Shown one piece after another: positions 22,983 to 34,673 of a stretch of DNA of 64,000 nt (the stretch's first letter is position 1; every line of letters begins with the position of its first letter). The notes beneath the pieces are model-generated. The model made no database searches and was not told where the DNA came from. It saw only the letters and a program-made list of their open reading frames with translations. A program made the translations under genes and the position numbers. The stretch comes from Acanthosepion lycidas. Taxonomy: Eukaryota; Mollusca; Cephalopoda; Sepiida; Sepiidae. The stretch is taken from positions 36,345,411 to 36,409,410 of the forward strand of contig OZ010593.1 of NCBI GenBank assembly GCA_963932145.1, in the 5' to 3' direction.

Positions 22983-23031
22983 GCCCATTGCTGATGAATC
23001 CCCAAAAAAGGAAGAAACGGCCGTCAAGTGC
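22983..23031 (+). ncRNA. Hammerhead ribozyme, decayed stem I
   Basis: CTGATGA (22991-22997), a three-pair stem II around CCCAAAAAA, GAAA (23014-23017), stem III ACG/CGT with a GC loop and GTC (23023-23025) are all in place. Stem I is weak: CCCATTG against AAGTGC. Upstream lies GGTTCGATTCTCGGTAGTGG (22961-22980), with a tRNA B-box form that also precedes the ribozyme at 55982. Confidence 0.65.
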
Positions 23032-23399
23032 CTTCTGCATTCTGTTACGTATTCTTGTTCTAGATTCGTTGAATTTTATATACGTATATTTAAAAATCGG
23101 GAAGTTGAACCCGCTATCTTGGTTTCAACCATAAGTTATCATCAGGCGATTTTTATCAAATGATCACCTAGTTCTTTTTTTATTTAAAAAAAGAAAACCT
23201 AATGGACGCTGCATTATTTACAAAAAATAAATAAACAAATGGACGTCGTTGAAACGGAAGAGAAGTATGTGAAGAAAGAAGAAGCAGGAAGAGGAGAAAA
23301 GCAAGTTTATTCTAAATGCATTGGTGGAAGGTTAAATTTTTTTGATTCTTATGCACCCTCATATTCACTGAAAAAGTATTTTCTAGTATGTAAAAAAAA

Positions 23400-24530
23400 A
23401 GCTAAGACTTCGGATTCCTGGTTTAAAAGTTTGTTTTTTTTCTTGGTGGGGGAATCTGGAAATGATATAATTGCTGATTTTTCCTGTTGACAGAGATTGC
23501 AGATATTATTGTGATTATTGTATGGTTTTGCTATTTTTAAAATTTTCTACTTTGAAAAATAATTTACCTATTTTACATTTTTACCCCTAACTTAAAAGTT
23601 TGGTTGGGTTAAACCAAATATGTTTTTTTTTCTTTTCTTCGAATTGTTCTTCGTATGTTGCTTAATCTGTTGAAGTTTAAATTATACAGTGTAACCCGGA
23701 TATAAGAGACCCGAATATAAGAGAAACCCTGATATAAGATAGTTTTTATCTGGTCCAAAATTAGAGCCTGTGTTAATGTATATATAATAAACCAAACCCG
23801 GATATAAGAGAAACCCGGATATAAGATACTTCTTATCCGGGCACCGACAAATCTCTTATATCCGGGTTACACTGTAGTTTGTTTTTATGACGAAGTTCGC
23901 ATATTCTTTCTTTTTATCCCCAAAAATTATTCAACTAGAAGAGTTTCTGGCTAACCTAGACTCTATTCCTTTAGGCATGTGATTTATTATGATCGGAGTG
24001 TGGTTGGATCTAATATTCACATATTTTAATTTTACGTTCGGTTTCATGTATGGGGAGACATTGTCAGCTCGAAGATTTAATTCTACGTCCAGATAGTTGA
24101 CAACTTTTTATTCATTTCGATTTATATTTCAAAGAAGGAGTTTTTGAATAGTTTGAAAAGCGCTTTTCTTATAATGGCATATGTTCTTCTCTTGTTTGGC
24201 GCTACCATCGGACCGTCATCTCTATACAGGCCGTGATTTTTTATGTGAAAAATTTTGTTGATTTCATATAATATACGTAGACCTATTAACTCCGAAATTT
24301 CAGCTCCATCAAACGAAAACTGTGGTACATCAAATCCGTCTTTGATTTTTTTTTTAATTCAGGTTGCTCCATTATGGAATAAAATAGATTTGCGGCAATG
24401 TAAAATTTGATCAGTTGTTATGTTTACAAAGTCTTTGGCGAAGTGCCAAGACTCCAGCAGTCCTTTTCCAGATATGTATTGGTAATCTTTTAAACCAGAA
24501 ATCCGAAGTTTTACTTCCTTGCTTACATAG
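23400..24530 (-). pseudogene. Second Penelope-like reverse transcriptase, split by a MITE
   Basis: Minus-strand translation, across frame changes, gives 'SGKGLLESWHFAKDFVNI' (about 24430-24480), 'FDVPQFSFDGAEISELIGL', 'NHGLYRDDGPMVAP' with the catalytic RDD at about 24215-24232, 'RKALFKLFKN', a 'PHT-NRT'-like stretch and 'GIESRLARNSS' near 23940-23970. After the MITE at 23697-23874 it resumes with an 'IFGLTQPNF' stretch, matching the IIW-NPP block of PLE enzymes. At least three frameshifts make it dead. The sequence differs from the PLE at 15.3 kb, so two PLE lineages are present. Confidence 0.65.
23697..23874. mobile_element. Pogo/Tigger-like MITE (178 bp)
   Basis: Left end CAGTGTAACCCGGATATAAG and right end its perfect complement, with TA on both sides (23695-23696, 23875-23876). 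GGATATAAGA recurs inside. CAGTG-type termini with TA duplication fit the pogo/Tc1 branch. No coding capacity. It interrupts the PLE reverse transcriptase. Confidence 0.85.
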
Positions 24531-24539
24531 AAATATATA

Positions 24540-25600
24540 TATAGATTTGGAGGGACACTTCAAACAGCGGGTGACTCTATTTAGAAATGCCTGAAAATCT
24601 TACCACAGGTTGACTTAAGTGATTCCCAGTTAAAATGGGCTAAGAACATCTGCGGAAGCCGTCATTGTTTTTACTAGGATGAAGTCACACGTCATTGTGA
24701 AACTATAAATAAAATCTGCTTAGCATAGTTGCAATATAAACCACAGATTAGATTTGTGATTGTTGAAGAAGCATATGAATGCCCGAGTAAGCGTCTGTAA
24801 CGAAGATTAGTCAGTCTCTCTTGCAGTATGCTATACTCGGAAATCAGCAGTTGAAATGCATGTATGAAAGTAATCTACAATGATACGAATAGAATCGTGT
24901 TGATCACGAGATGTTCGTACGAGTTTCGAGGTTAAGTTGCCTGTAATTTTTACTAAAAATTTGATCTGATACGTAATGAATGTGATTGCGTCTGTGTAAG
25001 TAGGTTAGACCCCATTCTCACCAAGACGCCACACACTGAAAGCTTAACATATCAGTGTAACAACTACTGCAAGAGGAGCCCAGCATTTTTGGAGCTGTTC
25101 AAAGAACTTTGAAACCATTGCAGGTTTAAATCCCACATCCGTGCTGTCAATATTTGAGAAAAAATCAAGCGATGCCATTGATCGAAATTGTGTCACTACA
25201 ATCATGTACGGTAGTAAATAAAATGGAAGAATTTTAAGAATTCTCTCGAACCACGGCATACGATTTTTGTTTTGTTTTTTTAGAAATCTAGAACTTGCAC
25301 CTTTTGAATTAAATGAAGCAGTTGTGTTTAAGCAGTGACGTAGTCGACTTTACAGTTTCATTTCTCTTGTGCTTTATTAAATAAAACATTTCACCGTGGA
25401 TAAGTGAAAATGCAGTCTGATAAGTAGAATTAGTTTACAGACAAGAATAGAAGCTAATTTCTCAGTTTTAGGATCTTCATTAAGAATTGAAAATCCTCAG
25501 CAGATATTCTGTCAATAGAGTTCATGCCACGTAAAAGAAGACTGAGTGTAAAACCAACAGAAAATTAGGCAGGAATTAGAATTAACTTTCCTTTAATTCA
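24540..25600. other. Unrecognised intergenic DNA
   Basis: No gene recognised; the minus frame at 25044-25259 shows no domain. Confidence 0.4.
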
Positions 25601-26164
25601 GTCTTCAGAGAAGTTTAAATATTCCCAACTATGTTCCTTTTTTCCAATCGAATTTTTAATCAATGTCTTCGACTTTCCACTTTTAGGTTTTCTCTTTCTT
25701 TCAACGTCAGTAAAATTGCAATGTTTTTTTTTGTTTTCCTATTTACAACAAATGTATTAGTTTTCCGTTTTAATCTTGGATTCTTCTCTGAGAATAGTTC
25801 CATTTGTCCTTATCTACCATTTTCATCACGCAATTACACATCACACGATTTTTAAAAGACGCCGACAAGAATTTATGAACGATTGCGTTATTTCGTTTTC
25901 AAACAAGACGTTTACATATTTTTGTTTTCTTTCTCGATTATCTCTTCTATTTCTTCCATTCGAACGCCAACGAAACGGCTTTTTAACAATTTTAAGATTT
26001 TTGAAGCCTTTATCAATATTTCGTATCTTAACACCTTTTAGCGTTTGCATCAAATGCATCGTTTCTTTGTCAATTTTTTTTACCACTCGCAAGGATTATC
26101 GACCTTTTTATACCTTCATTTCCTATCATCCACTTCTTTTTTTTTTGCCTTTATTGTGCTTATA

Positions 26165-26195
<31 letters not shown>

Positions 26196-28450
26196 CAAAG
26201 AATTTTCTGGAATTTTTCTCTTCTTTCTTCAATACCCCGTTGTTATTAACGCCACGTTTTGTATTCTGCATCTTAATTATAATGTTCCTTTACATATTTC
26301 CACACAATTTTACCCGATTTTACACACTGTCACATTCATGTATATATTTTTTTAATCTTCCTGTCCGTTCTCGTTTACTCTCACGATGTCTCATCTTCCA
26401 TTTTCTTGCTAGAGTCCAATGTTTTTCCTGCATTTTTTGAATAAATATTTCTTATGTATTTATCCCTTTCTTCATATCTCTGTAGCTTTTATCGAAAGAA
26501 TATATTCTATGTGGCACATTACCCTGACTATAATGAAAGTTGAAAGTAAAAAGTTCCAGTTTCAGGAGAACCATTAATTTCAAGTTTGCTTATATGGCTG
26601 ATCTATCCAAGATACCGCAAATATAACGCAAGCTTAGAAAGGTTTTTTCTTCTCAGTAATGTCCTAAATAGCATACCAAATGTTTATTTTAAAAATATAA
26701 AATCTTTACCTACTTCAAAGCGATATATAATTCATTATTCTTAAATACTTTTTAAAAAAAAAAGTCATTCTGAAACACCAATCACAGAAAAAAGTGGCTA
26801 TTCTTTTGCCATACTATCGATATTCTCAAGACAAATGTTTTGAGGGGTAACATTCCTTCGTTCTGCCAGTTCATATCTTCACAGCTAGGAACAGATTCAC
26901 TATGCACAGCTTTTTATCCTCATTCATTTCATATTCCATTGATTAGGAGGATGCGCGATTGAGACAACTTCTTATCCACAGTTCAATCCCGAGAGTATGC
27001 TTACCTATGCTTAGCCTAGGATCAACGGTTATCAATCCTCATGATATGCGCTTATTTCCACTTTTTACACCCTTACAGCGACCATATTCAGTAACCCTCT
27101 TGGGCTCCATATTGGATGGACAATTGTATAAAAAAATAAATCCATTTTTCCTATAAATCACTAATCATATTTTTCCTCCAATATATTTTAAAGCAGATTG
27201 GGAAGCATTAAAAATGGAGGGTATTCTATCCAGCCCAAGACAAGGACCGTTTTAACATTTTAATTGATATAATATTGTTACGACAGAAAAATCAAAACAA
27301 AAACCATCCCACACATTGATCCAACTTCCACAGTAATGATGTAGTTTCACGCATCCCAAACCGGCATTTTTTTTCTTTTCCTGTTTTTTTTTTACTGATA
27401 AAAAAATTTAAGTATTTTTAAGTCAGTACTAATATAAATATACAGTAAGTCTCACTCGCAGATTTTGGGATGGGTGTGAGACATATTTTCTTAAAGACAG
27501 CGGAGTTTTTTCTTTATTCTTCATCTATATTCATGCGTAACAATATTACGAAACAAGCTATTTACTTGATGTAAATACTTTCAAAATTTAAGAAAATCTA
27601 TTTGCATTAGAATTCCTACATTTAACTTTATTTCGGCCATTTTTTCCATCTCTCAAATCTTTGCTTTTCCGCCAAACATATATTCCACATCCTTCTTATT
27701 TTTTTTTTTTTTTGAAATACTTCATCTTTAAATCGTTTCTTATTCCCGTCTCGCATATTCTGTCCCAAATATCTGAAAAATATTTTTCTGACTTTCTCAC
27801 CCGCCATTTTGTATCAATTTGCGATTTTTTTAAATTTTTATTCAACAAAAATATTTAACTTTCACTTTTCTTTTCGTATTTTCTTTTATTTCTATCTAAA
27901 TCGTTTCTATGAAATTATCCTTCAATACTTTCTTGATTTCTTTTTAGGCGCTCCTAGACTCACGGATTTTGTTAAGCTCCATTCACTCATTGTTAAATAA
28001 AATCTTGCTCTCTCTCACACAATTTATCATTTCTTTAAATATTCACTTTAACCTCAGTGTGAGTATTTTCAGGATTTTAATAAAATATTTCTAGTATATT
28101 TTTTGTTACTGTTTATATTTTTATTTTGATGCATTTTAAACATTTTTTTTTTATTTTCTTCTGTTTTTTTTACTCTCATAAAACACCTTTTCCTTCCCGC
28201 AATTTTCGCCATCATCTCTTCTGGTCTTTCCTCTTTTTCTAGCAATTTCTTGCATTTATTTTAGCAGTCGATTTTCTTAATGCATTTCCGTTACAAAGCT
28301 GGCTTCTTTCCATTCCACCTGTTTTATAAAGTTTCACGGGATAAAATATCCTAAAAAGTGTCTGGTTTATTTTACGGTCTGTGTTTTGAAATGAATTGAT
28401 ATTTTAAACTACGTCGATTATTTAGACCGCTTTTGAACGAGTTCGGAAAT
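25601..28450. other. Pyrimidine-rich block
   Basis: About 2.8 kb with a strong excess of T and C on the plus strand and several poly-T runs (26169-26195 the longest). Phe/Leu/Ser-rich frames of up to 157 codons here follow from base skew and show no domain. No gene recognised. Confidence 0.6.
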
Positions 28451-28548
28451 AAATTTAAAACACAAACAGGATAATTAAAGAAATGAATAGATAATATATG
28501 TAGAAAGATAAATATTATCAATTCCAAACGTTTTAGTTATTGTTGTGG

Positions 28549-28812
28549 ATTCCGGGATGAAATCCGGTCCGAATAAATAACAAACGCCAGGAATGAATAT
28601 AGGAAAATAATGTATTAACGTAATAATACAAACTGGTAAAGCAGGTTAGTAGTTCCAGGAATACGGGTTAGTAGCAAAATATATATACAATCTTTGGTAT
28701 TGAAGTATCGCTGTATGACTTCTTACTGAGTCTACGTACTCGCTCACTGTGACTCTTGCTGGCTACGTTCGTTCTGTCTGTCTGTTACCTTACTCTCACT
28801 TTTCCGGTTAAC
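28549..28812. other. Unassigned segment, possible LTR-like sequence
   Basis: Less AT-rich than its flanks and bounded by TTGTGGATTCCGGGATGAAA on the left. Its minus strand has a TATATATATTTTG box and could be a solo LTR, but no matching partner or clear ends were found. Confidence 0.2.
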
Positions 28813-28814
28813 TA

Positions 28815-28913
28815 GTAGGTTGGTGCAAAAATAATGACGTAATAATGTCGTTTTTTACGTATTTTAACGTCAAAAAACGACATTATTACGTCATTATTTT
28901 TGCACCAACCTAA
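28815..28913 (-). mobile_element. Mariner-type MITE, copy 5
   Basis: 99 bp palindrome with TA flanks (28813-28814, 28914-28915). The first base of the left end is G instead of T. The centre ACGTATTTTAACGT puts it in the minus orientation. Confidence 0.92.
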
Positions 28914-28918
28914 TACAA

Positions 28919-28964
28919 CCTTTCTCACTCTCTCTCTATCTCTCTCTCTCTCTCTCTCTCTTCG
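28919..28964. repeat. (CT)n tract
   Basis: CTCTCT units directly after the MITE. Confidence 0.9.
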
Positions 28965-29604
28965 TATTGTCTTGCTCTTGTCTTCACGTAGCAGTAGTAT
29001 ATGTATATACTGGGTGAGTCCATTTGTGCAAAAAGGGGAGGACCCCTCAGCAGTTATGTTGCACATTGCACCTGTTACTGATCTGAATTTGAAATGAATA
29101 CTTTAAGAAGATAAATTAGTAAATATGAATGGTGTTTTATTAAGAAAAATATTGTTTCTTTTTTAATCCAGAAAGTTAAATATTGTACTAGCGTGTAGCT
29201 AGTTGTAATATATATTTTAATTAAATTCATAAAATTTGTAATATGCATTTAAATATTTTCCTCAAGGAATCTTTTTTCTCTGAAATGCATCAGTTTCTAT
29301 AATCTAACAAGAAAAATTGCCATAACAATCAACAACTTCTGTCTCCTTGAATCCTCTTCTTTTATTCTCTTTGCTTATTTCACTCTCAGTAACCATTGGC
29401 GACTTAGTGGTTTTATTACCTTGCTTGGGGTGAAATGATTTTTTGGTCGTTCAAAAGACTACAATTCGGCCATGCTATGTGTGATGTACACTCTGTGGTA
29501 GCAACTTTTACTCTTTCTGTGATCGTCATTTTTCCAAGTAGTATGGGTTTCTAAAGCAAGAGTTCCATTCTCTACACATTATTAGGAATACAATTTAGAA
29601 AGAT
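28965..29604. other. Unrecognised intergenic DNA
   Basis: No gene or named repeat recognised. Confidence 0.4.
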
Positions 29605-29780
29605 AAAAATGAATGCTTGAGTTTACATCTGCCATTGTCGAGACGTGAGGGACGTCGATGGTTATTGATCTGGGTAAAAGAAATCCTTGGTGCTTCAAAA
29701 AAACCCTTTCCCCTCTACGCTAAGTTGAAACAGCTGAACATCATCGAAAATCGACTTGGGCGTTGCTTTCTTCAAATTTT
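29605..29780. repeat. Diverged repeat C, copy 1
   Basis: AGATAAAAATGAATGCTTGAG, CATCTGCCATTGTCGAG, GATGGTTATTGATCTG, AAGAAATCC and AATCGACTTG occur in the same order and spacing as at 30363-30545. Confidence 0.65.
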
Positions 29781-30362
29781 GTTGATCCTTACCGCCTTAA
29801 CGCGACTCTTCTCAAAATGTTGCCATCGCACCGACAAAGGAAGAAACATGGCATAAAAAATAACAAACAAAGGTAACAGTGATACTAACCGAAAAGATTT
29901 TAAGTAGACGTTACAGTGAGTATTTCAAGGTCATGTTTTTAATCCTGAGTTTCGCCATCGGCATGCCATCGACAAATATTTTATTTGGTTGATTCTTGCT
30001 GGATAGTTCGAAAATATGTCTATGACGAGAGAGGAAACAGCCAAAAGTGAATTTCTTTGCATTTACTTTTATTGTGTCATATTATCGTTAACCAGATCCA
30101 AACTCAGGCCTGCTGTAAAGCCTTCAAGTTAACATCTCTTCACGGGTACCTCTTGATAATAAGAAATGGATTTCATGTTATCTCTCCGGATAGTCTTAAT
30201 CTACTTTCATATTACCAATGTCGATGATTTCGCTCAAAGATATTTTAAGTAACAGACGATAAGAGGGTCAAATCGTTTTTAGTGTAGGTGTTAAGTATAC
30301 CCTCTAGTCATGCCAAAGATGAGTGTTCTACTCTTTATAAATGATGATAAAGTCAATGTAGT
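29781..30362. other. Unrecognised intergenic DNA
   Basis: No gene recognised between the two copies of repeat C. Confidence 0.4.
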
Positions 30363-30545
30363 TAGATAAAAATTAGATCGTTAAAATGCTTGAGGTTTTA
30401 CATGCCATTGTCGAGTAGAAGTAGATGCCGATGGTCATTAGGTTTGCGTACAAGAAATCCATGACGCTAAACAATCTTTTAATTCTTTTTCTTTTTTTTT
30501 TTAATTTGCAACTGCGATTAATCACAGAATATCGACTTTGAAACT
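30363..30545. repeat. Diverged repeat C, copy 2
   Basis: Direct repeat of 29605-29780 at a distance of about 760 bases, with many substitutions and a poly-T insertion near 30490. Confidence 0.65.
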
Positions 30546-30654
30546 TTTTTTTCTGCCACAGATGTCCTAAGAGAGGGAATTTAAAGTATTCACAATGGAG
30601 AGGACTCTATCGAATCCGGGTTAAATATTTTAAATATATCATAGATACTATTAG

Positions 30655-30785
30655 AGCACCTCGATGTGGCGTAATGGTTTGCAAGCCTGTCTCTCTAGAA
30701 CAATTACGACTGAGTTCGAGCTTCACTGGGTGCCCCCCATACCTTCAGCCTTGTAAGACATCTAAGCTACGCTTAGAAGACCAAT
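30655..30785 (+). mobile_element. tRNA-derived SINE, family A copy 2
   Basis: Head GCACCTCGATGTGGCGTAATGG (A box) with B box GAGTTCGAGCTTC about 40 bases on, and GGGTGC pairing with the initial GCACC like an acceptor stem. The body CATACCTTCAGCCTTGTAAG then ACATCTAAGC..GCTTAGA is shared with 6339-6462. Confidence 0.75.
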
Positions 30786-31619
30786 ATATCATAGATTTAA
30801 TATGATGTAATTAATTTCCTTGTTGCAGATGCTTTAAGAATTGACGCGCAAATCTCCTCAATAACATTTCTATAATTAACATTCTTCTGCTACCATTAGT
30901 ATTTTTTTTTTCACCCAACATATATTCTTCGTCCTTCTCAATTTATTAAACTTTTTTCGAAATATTTCATCTTTAACTAATTGCTTAATATCGTCTAGCA
31001 GACTTCGTGTTAAGATTTTCCTCAAGTTAAAAGTATGCGAGTTCGAATCACACCCGAGGCTTGTTCTTTATTTCCATCCAGTGCTATTTATTTTGTATAG
31101 ATTTTGTATTTTCTGTGATGCTAATTTCAGCGAATTGCCGCTTCGTTCAACATTCTTACGGACGCAAACACACCGGACATTTGATTAAGTACCAAAAGGA
31201 AATGGCTTGTATTTGTGTAGCCAAGTATTCAAGAATAGTTATTTATTGCGTCTGGCACAAGTCTTCCCTAGTGAGATACACAGTCAAAGTTGTTTTTGTT
31301 TGTTTTTTTTTTAAACAGCGCTACAGTAAAAAAAAAAAAAAAAAAAAAAAAGAAGAAATATTCTCCTCGTCATATTAGTAGTCGTCTTGCCGGTGAGAGA
31401 AGTTAACTGGCCCTTAAATATTTGAACGGAAAATCGTTGTGATCATCTGGTACTTTACTAAACAAGGAAAACTTCCCTTCGTATAGCATCGATAGTAATG
31501 GTAATATAAACAATTTTTACAGGAAATTTTTAGCGTTCATTTGACCGAACAGCCAGTGCTATCGTCGATTGAATTTTTTCAGATAAATTGCTTTCACAAG
31601 TTGAATGACTGTTATTAAC
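30786..31619. other. Unrecognised intergenic DNA
   Basis: A B-box-like GAGTTCGAATCACACCC lies near 31040-31056. The 105-codon plus frame 31061-31378 ends in a poly-A-derived Lys run and has no domain. Confidence 0.35.
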
Positions 31620-32170
31620 TGTTATTGCTCTTCGAACTATTGATGATGGCTTTCTCCCTAACGCTGGCTTTCACGAAATGTGGAACAACAACATACTGGT
31701 TATACCTTCGTCCTCTCTTCCAGTTATGTATGCTATACGTTTTAGTTGCTGCTGTTGCTGAAAGTCCTTAAGTGGTGTGGTTTCTGTTATTTAGTACAGA
31801 TCTTTGTAGTTCTGTAGAATCAGTCCCCAAGTTTCGAAGAAGTATGGTTCTGGCTAACACCATATGAAAGTCTCGATCTGACGAGGCTATTGAAGAACAT
31901 GACTCGAGTCTTTAGGTTAATAATGCTTCCATTTATAACATTTTGTGGTGTTGGACGAAAACTCCCCTAGCGCAGCCTATTCTATTTTCAATTTCCTTTT
32001 CTCCGATACTAAATTTCTTATGGATGATGAATACATCTAGGCATCCGTTATGTTTAATATTTACTAGTTCTACATCCTGAATTGTTATGATTGATTCGGG
32101 ATAGGTGCCATCATTGCTTACATTCCAATTCCAGATCATAGTTTCTGTTTTTGAAAAGATTTATACTGAG
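31620..32170 (-). pseudogene. LINE reverse transcriptase C-terminal fragment, better kept copy
   Basis: The minus frame 31933-32139 reads 'MIWNWNVSNDGTYPESI', 'VELVNIKHNGCLDVF' and 'EIENRIGCARGVFVQHHKML'. In the next frame it continues with a decayed 'SLVRSRLSYG'-like stretch near 31860-31890, the connection region that follows the palm in many non-LTR retrotransposons. Stops and frame changes follow. It pairs with the fragment at 4200-4660; a shorter third piece lies at 33930-34030. Confidence 0.55.
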
Positions 32171-32299
32171 TTCTATTACTACTGAGTTCTATTTCTTGGA
32201 ACATTTTGTAGAGGATATTGATTTTTTGTTCAAGATCATTCTTATCTTTTCTGTGTACTTGTGTCATTAGCATAGGTTCCCTCATCATCTGTACACTGG

Positions 32300-32620
32300 T
32301 CTCTTGGTCAGAATCGGGAAATTAGATAAAACGGATGACTTTTCAAAACTCCTCTAATTATGCGGATGAATAATTTTAGATAAAATACGCGCCCATTTCA
32401 TTACCTGGTGCACAGTTGTAAATTAAACAATAGATTTTGATTGCATTATATACCAGACTTATAATTGGTTCGATTAACAATTGGCGTAACAACGTATTGC
32501 TGATACATACTAAATAACAAATATAATTAGAGAGAATAGTTTGCCAAAATGTTGACATATCTATAAGTACCTGTGTCATCGCCATAGGTTTCATCATCTG
32601 TACATTGACCTTGAGAGGGG
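32300..32620. repeat. Dispersed repeat D, copy 1
   Basis: TCGGGAAATTAGATAAAACGGAT, GATAAAATACGCGCCCATTTCATTACC, GATTGCATTATATACC and GAGAATAGTTTGCCAA recur in the same order at 37000-37345. Origin unknown; no coding domain seen. Confidence 0.7.
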
Positions 32621-32707
32621 CATCAATAACACTGTTTTCTATTAGTTGGTTTGTTTGGGAAGAGGGAGGTATGGAATGCTTCAATAATATTTACCAATCC
32701 CTTAACA

Positions 32708-33389
32708 TCTTACTTATTATAAAACGCAGATTGTGGGTATGTGTGTCTGTTAGTTTATATATTGGATCGGATTTCCTACATTTTTCAACCGATTTCAACA
32801 AAACTTTACAGGACTGCGTAAAATTACCTTGCGGTGGTTTTGACAGCACCAAAAATTGGAAAAACAGAATTGTTTTTGTACGAAATCAATTTGAAAACAC
32901 GATAAAACACGATTCTGTCGCTAGAATGAAGGGGGGGGCAACTCATATCGAGTTATACTTATTATAAAACCCAGGTTGTTTGTGTGTGTTTGTGAGTGTG
33001 TTCGTTTATATATGGGATCGGATTTTCTACATTTTTCAACCGATTTCAACAAAACTTCACTTTTTTTTTTGGCCGGTAGTGTTTCTTATTGTTCTGCACA
33101 CTTTTCTCTATTTTTACATTCAGAATGCTTTAAAAATTCCATTTACAAGACAGTTGTTTATAATAAAATTCTATTCAAACGATAAACTCATAACAATTGA
33201 AAACAATGTTTTTGTTTGAGTTTGGGTTTGACCAATTCGTAAAAAAAAAAAAAAATCTAATTAAGACATGCTTGTCCGTCAACCTTAAACAATAACCTTT
33301 GTCAATTTTATTTTTCAGACTTTATGATGGTCGATACTTGATCTATCTCTTACTGTTACATCCCGGGCAACGCCGGGCTCTACTGCTAG
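32708..33389 (+). mobile_element. Non-autonomous Helitron-like element with duplicated 5' end
   Basis: It starts TC (after A at 32707) and ends CTAG (33386-33389) before T (33390). A GC hairpin CCCGGGCAACGCCGGG at 33362-33377 lies nine bases before the end. TC start, hairpin plus CTRR end and insertion between A and T are the Helitron hallmarks. A 5' block CTTATTATAAAAC...ACATTTTTCAACCGATTTC occurs twice (32713-32810, 32958-33060), as if a second copy had inserted in tandem or an internal end had been duplicated. No Rep/helicase gene. Confidence 0.7.
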
Positions 33390-33607
33390 TCTTGTATATG
33401 CACAACGAATAGCCTAGGAAAAGGTTAAATAGATAAGTACACTTGTAAAAGGAACAAATTTCCTATGAGTAAAGAACAAAGCAAGTGGAACTGGAATGAA
33501 AGAAAACCCAAACTATAAAATATCACAGAAAATGAAAGGTTTCAGATAAGGTAATACTTTTGTCAGATGAGTTATCTTTCCTTGCTACTATGGTATCATA
33601 CTGCAAT

Positions 33608-33677
33608 GATGCATGAAGAGAAGATTATCAGCATGATACTACGATGCATGAAGAGAAGATTATCAACATGATACTAC
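33608..33677. repeat. 35 bp tandem duplication
   Basis: GATGCATGAAGAGAAGATTA begins at 33608 and again at 33643, giving two nearly identical 35 bp units. Confidence 0.85.
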
Positions 33678-33929
33678 GCTGATAATCTAATTCGATATTC
33701 AACATATGCCTTGAAAGTAAAATATCTTATTGCCCACTTTTATATACGTAAGTTTCAAATAAGAGATAGGAAATTATTTTTTGTGTGCAATGGTAATAAT
33801 CGCCGTTTCTTTATACAGAAACATTAGACATACGTGTAGCAAATACTTCGTGATGCTGTCGATTTAAATTTATAAATTATTTCTATTAAAATATTTTTTT
33901 TTTGTAAAATACGCTTCTCAAGTTCACAA

Positions 33930-34030
33930 ACTGCTATCGCTCTTTCCAGTATTGATGGGGGGTTCTTTCCTAACCTTTTCTACGACGTCGTGTTGAATGC
34001 CAACATACTGATTATATAATTATTTTCTTT
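33930..34030 (-). pseudogene. Short LINE fragment
   Basis: CTCTTTCCAGTATTGATG...CCTAACC...CCAACATACTG ATTATA matches 31625-31710 of the LINE fragment there, with the same orientation. Confidence 0.45.
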
Positions 34031-34523
34031 TTATGTTGATCGGAGAAAACTGACGATCTAAAAAAAAAAAAGCCTGGATACGTCTTGTATGTGTTATGCT
34101 CAACACTAATTACGTAATTTTACACATGAAGAGAGTGTGCCGACGGATTCTTGATAAAACAGACTTCCAGTAAAATAACCAAATATCAGATTGCTTTTTT
34201 AATCCATTTTTGATCGAGCTGGGAACTTTCCAACGCCTCCATTAGACAATATTAGAATTATTGCAAAATAAGAAAAATAGTATGTTTATTTATGAGAAAA
34301 TCTACCCTGAATAACACAATGTTCTATCAGCATGGTTGATATTGCAGTATGGCTGGATTTAATTTTCTCGACTGAAAAGTATTAACAATGCCTGGACAAA
34401 GATTCCAGAGCTAGGGCTATCAGTAATAGAATTATCTACTAAACGTAATACACATCTAAAGAAGGCTGTAGTAATCAGCTTCCGAAAAGTAAGATCTGAA
34501 TATGTAATCAGAAAAACTCATAG

Positions 34524-34524
<1 letters not shown>
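34031..34524. other. Unrecognised AT-rich intergenic DNA
   Basis: No gene or named repeat recognised. Confidence 0.4.
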
Positions 34525-34589
<65 letters not shown>

Positions 34590-34673
34590 AGAAATTCACA
34601 CAGCGCTTTTTTATGTGCGCTAAAAAAAGCGCTGTGTGAATTTTTACAATATATATATATATATATATATATA
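34525..34673. repeat. (TA)n tracts flanking a 64 bp hairpin
   Basis: TA units at 34525-34585 and 34650-34673. Between them, 34586-34649 is a palindrome: TTGTAGAAATTCACACAGCG with its complement, around a centre at TATGTGCGC. The half-copy TTGTAAAAAATCACACAGCG recurs at 35011 after another TA tract. Confidence 0.9.

Noticed and set aside
25776-26440. 157- and 131-codon plus-strand frames with hydrophobic stretches
   Set aside because: They lie in a T-rich skewed block with poly-T runs, overlap in two frames, and have no motif.
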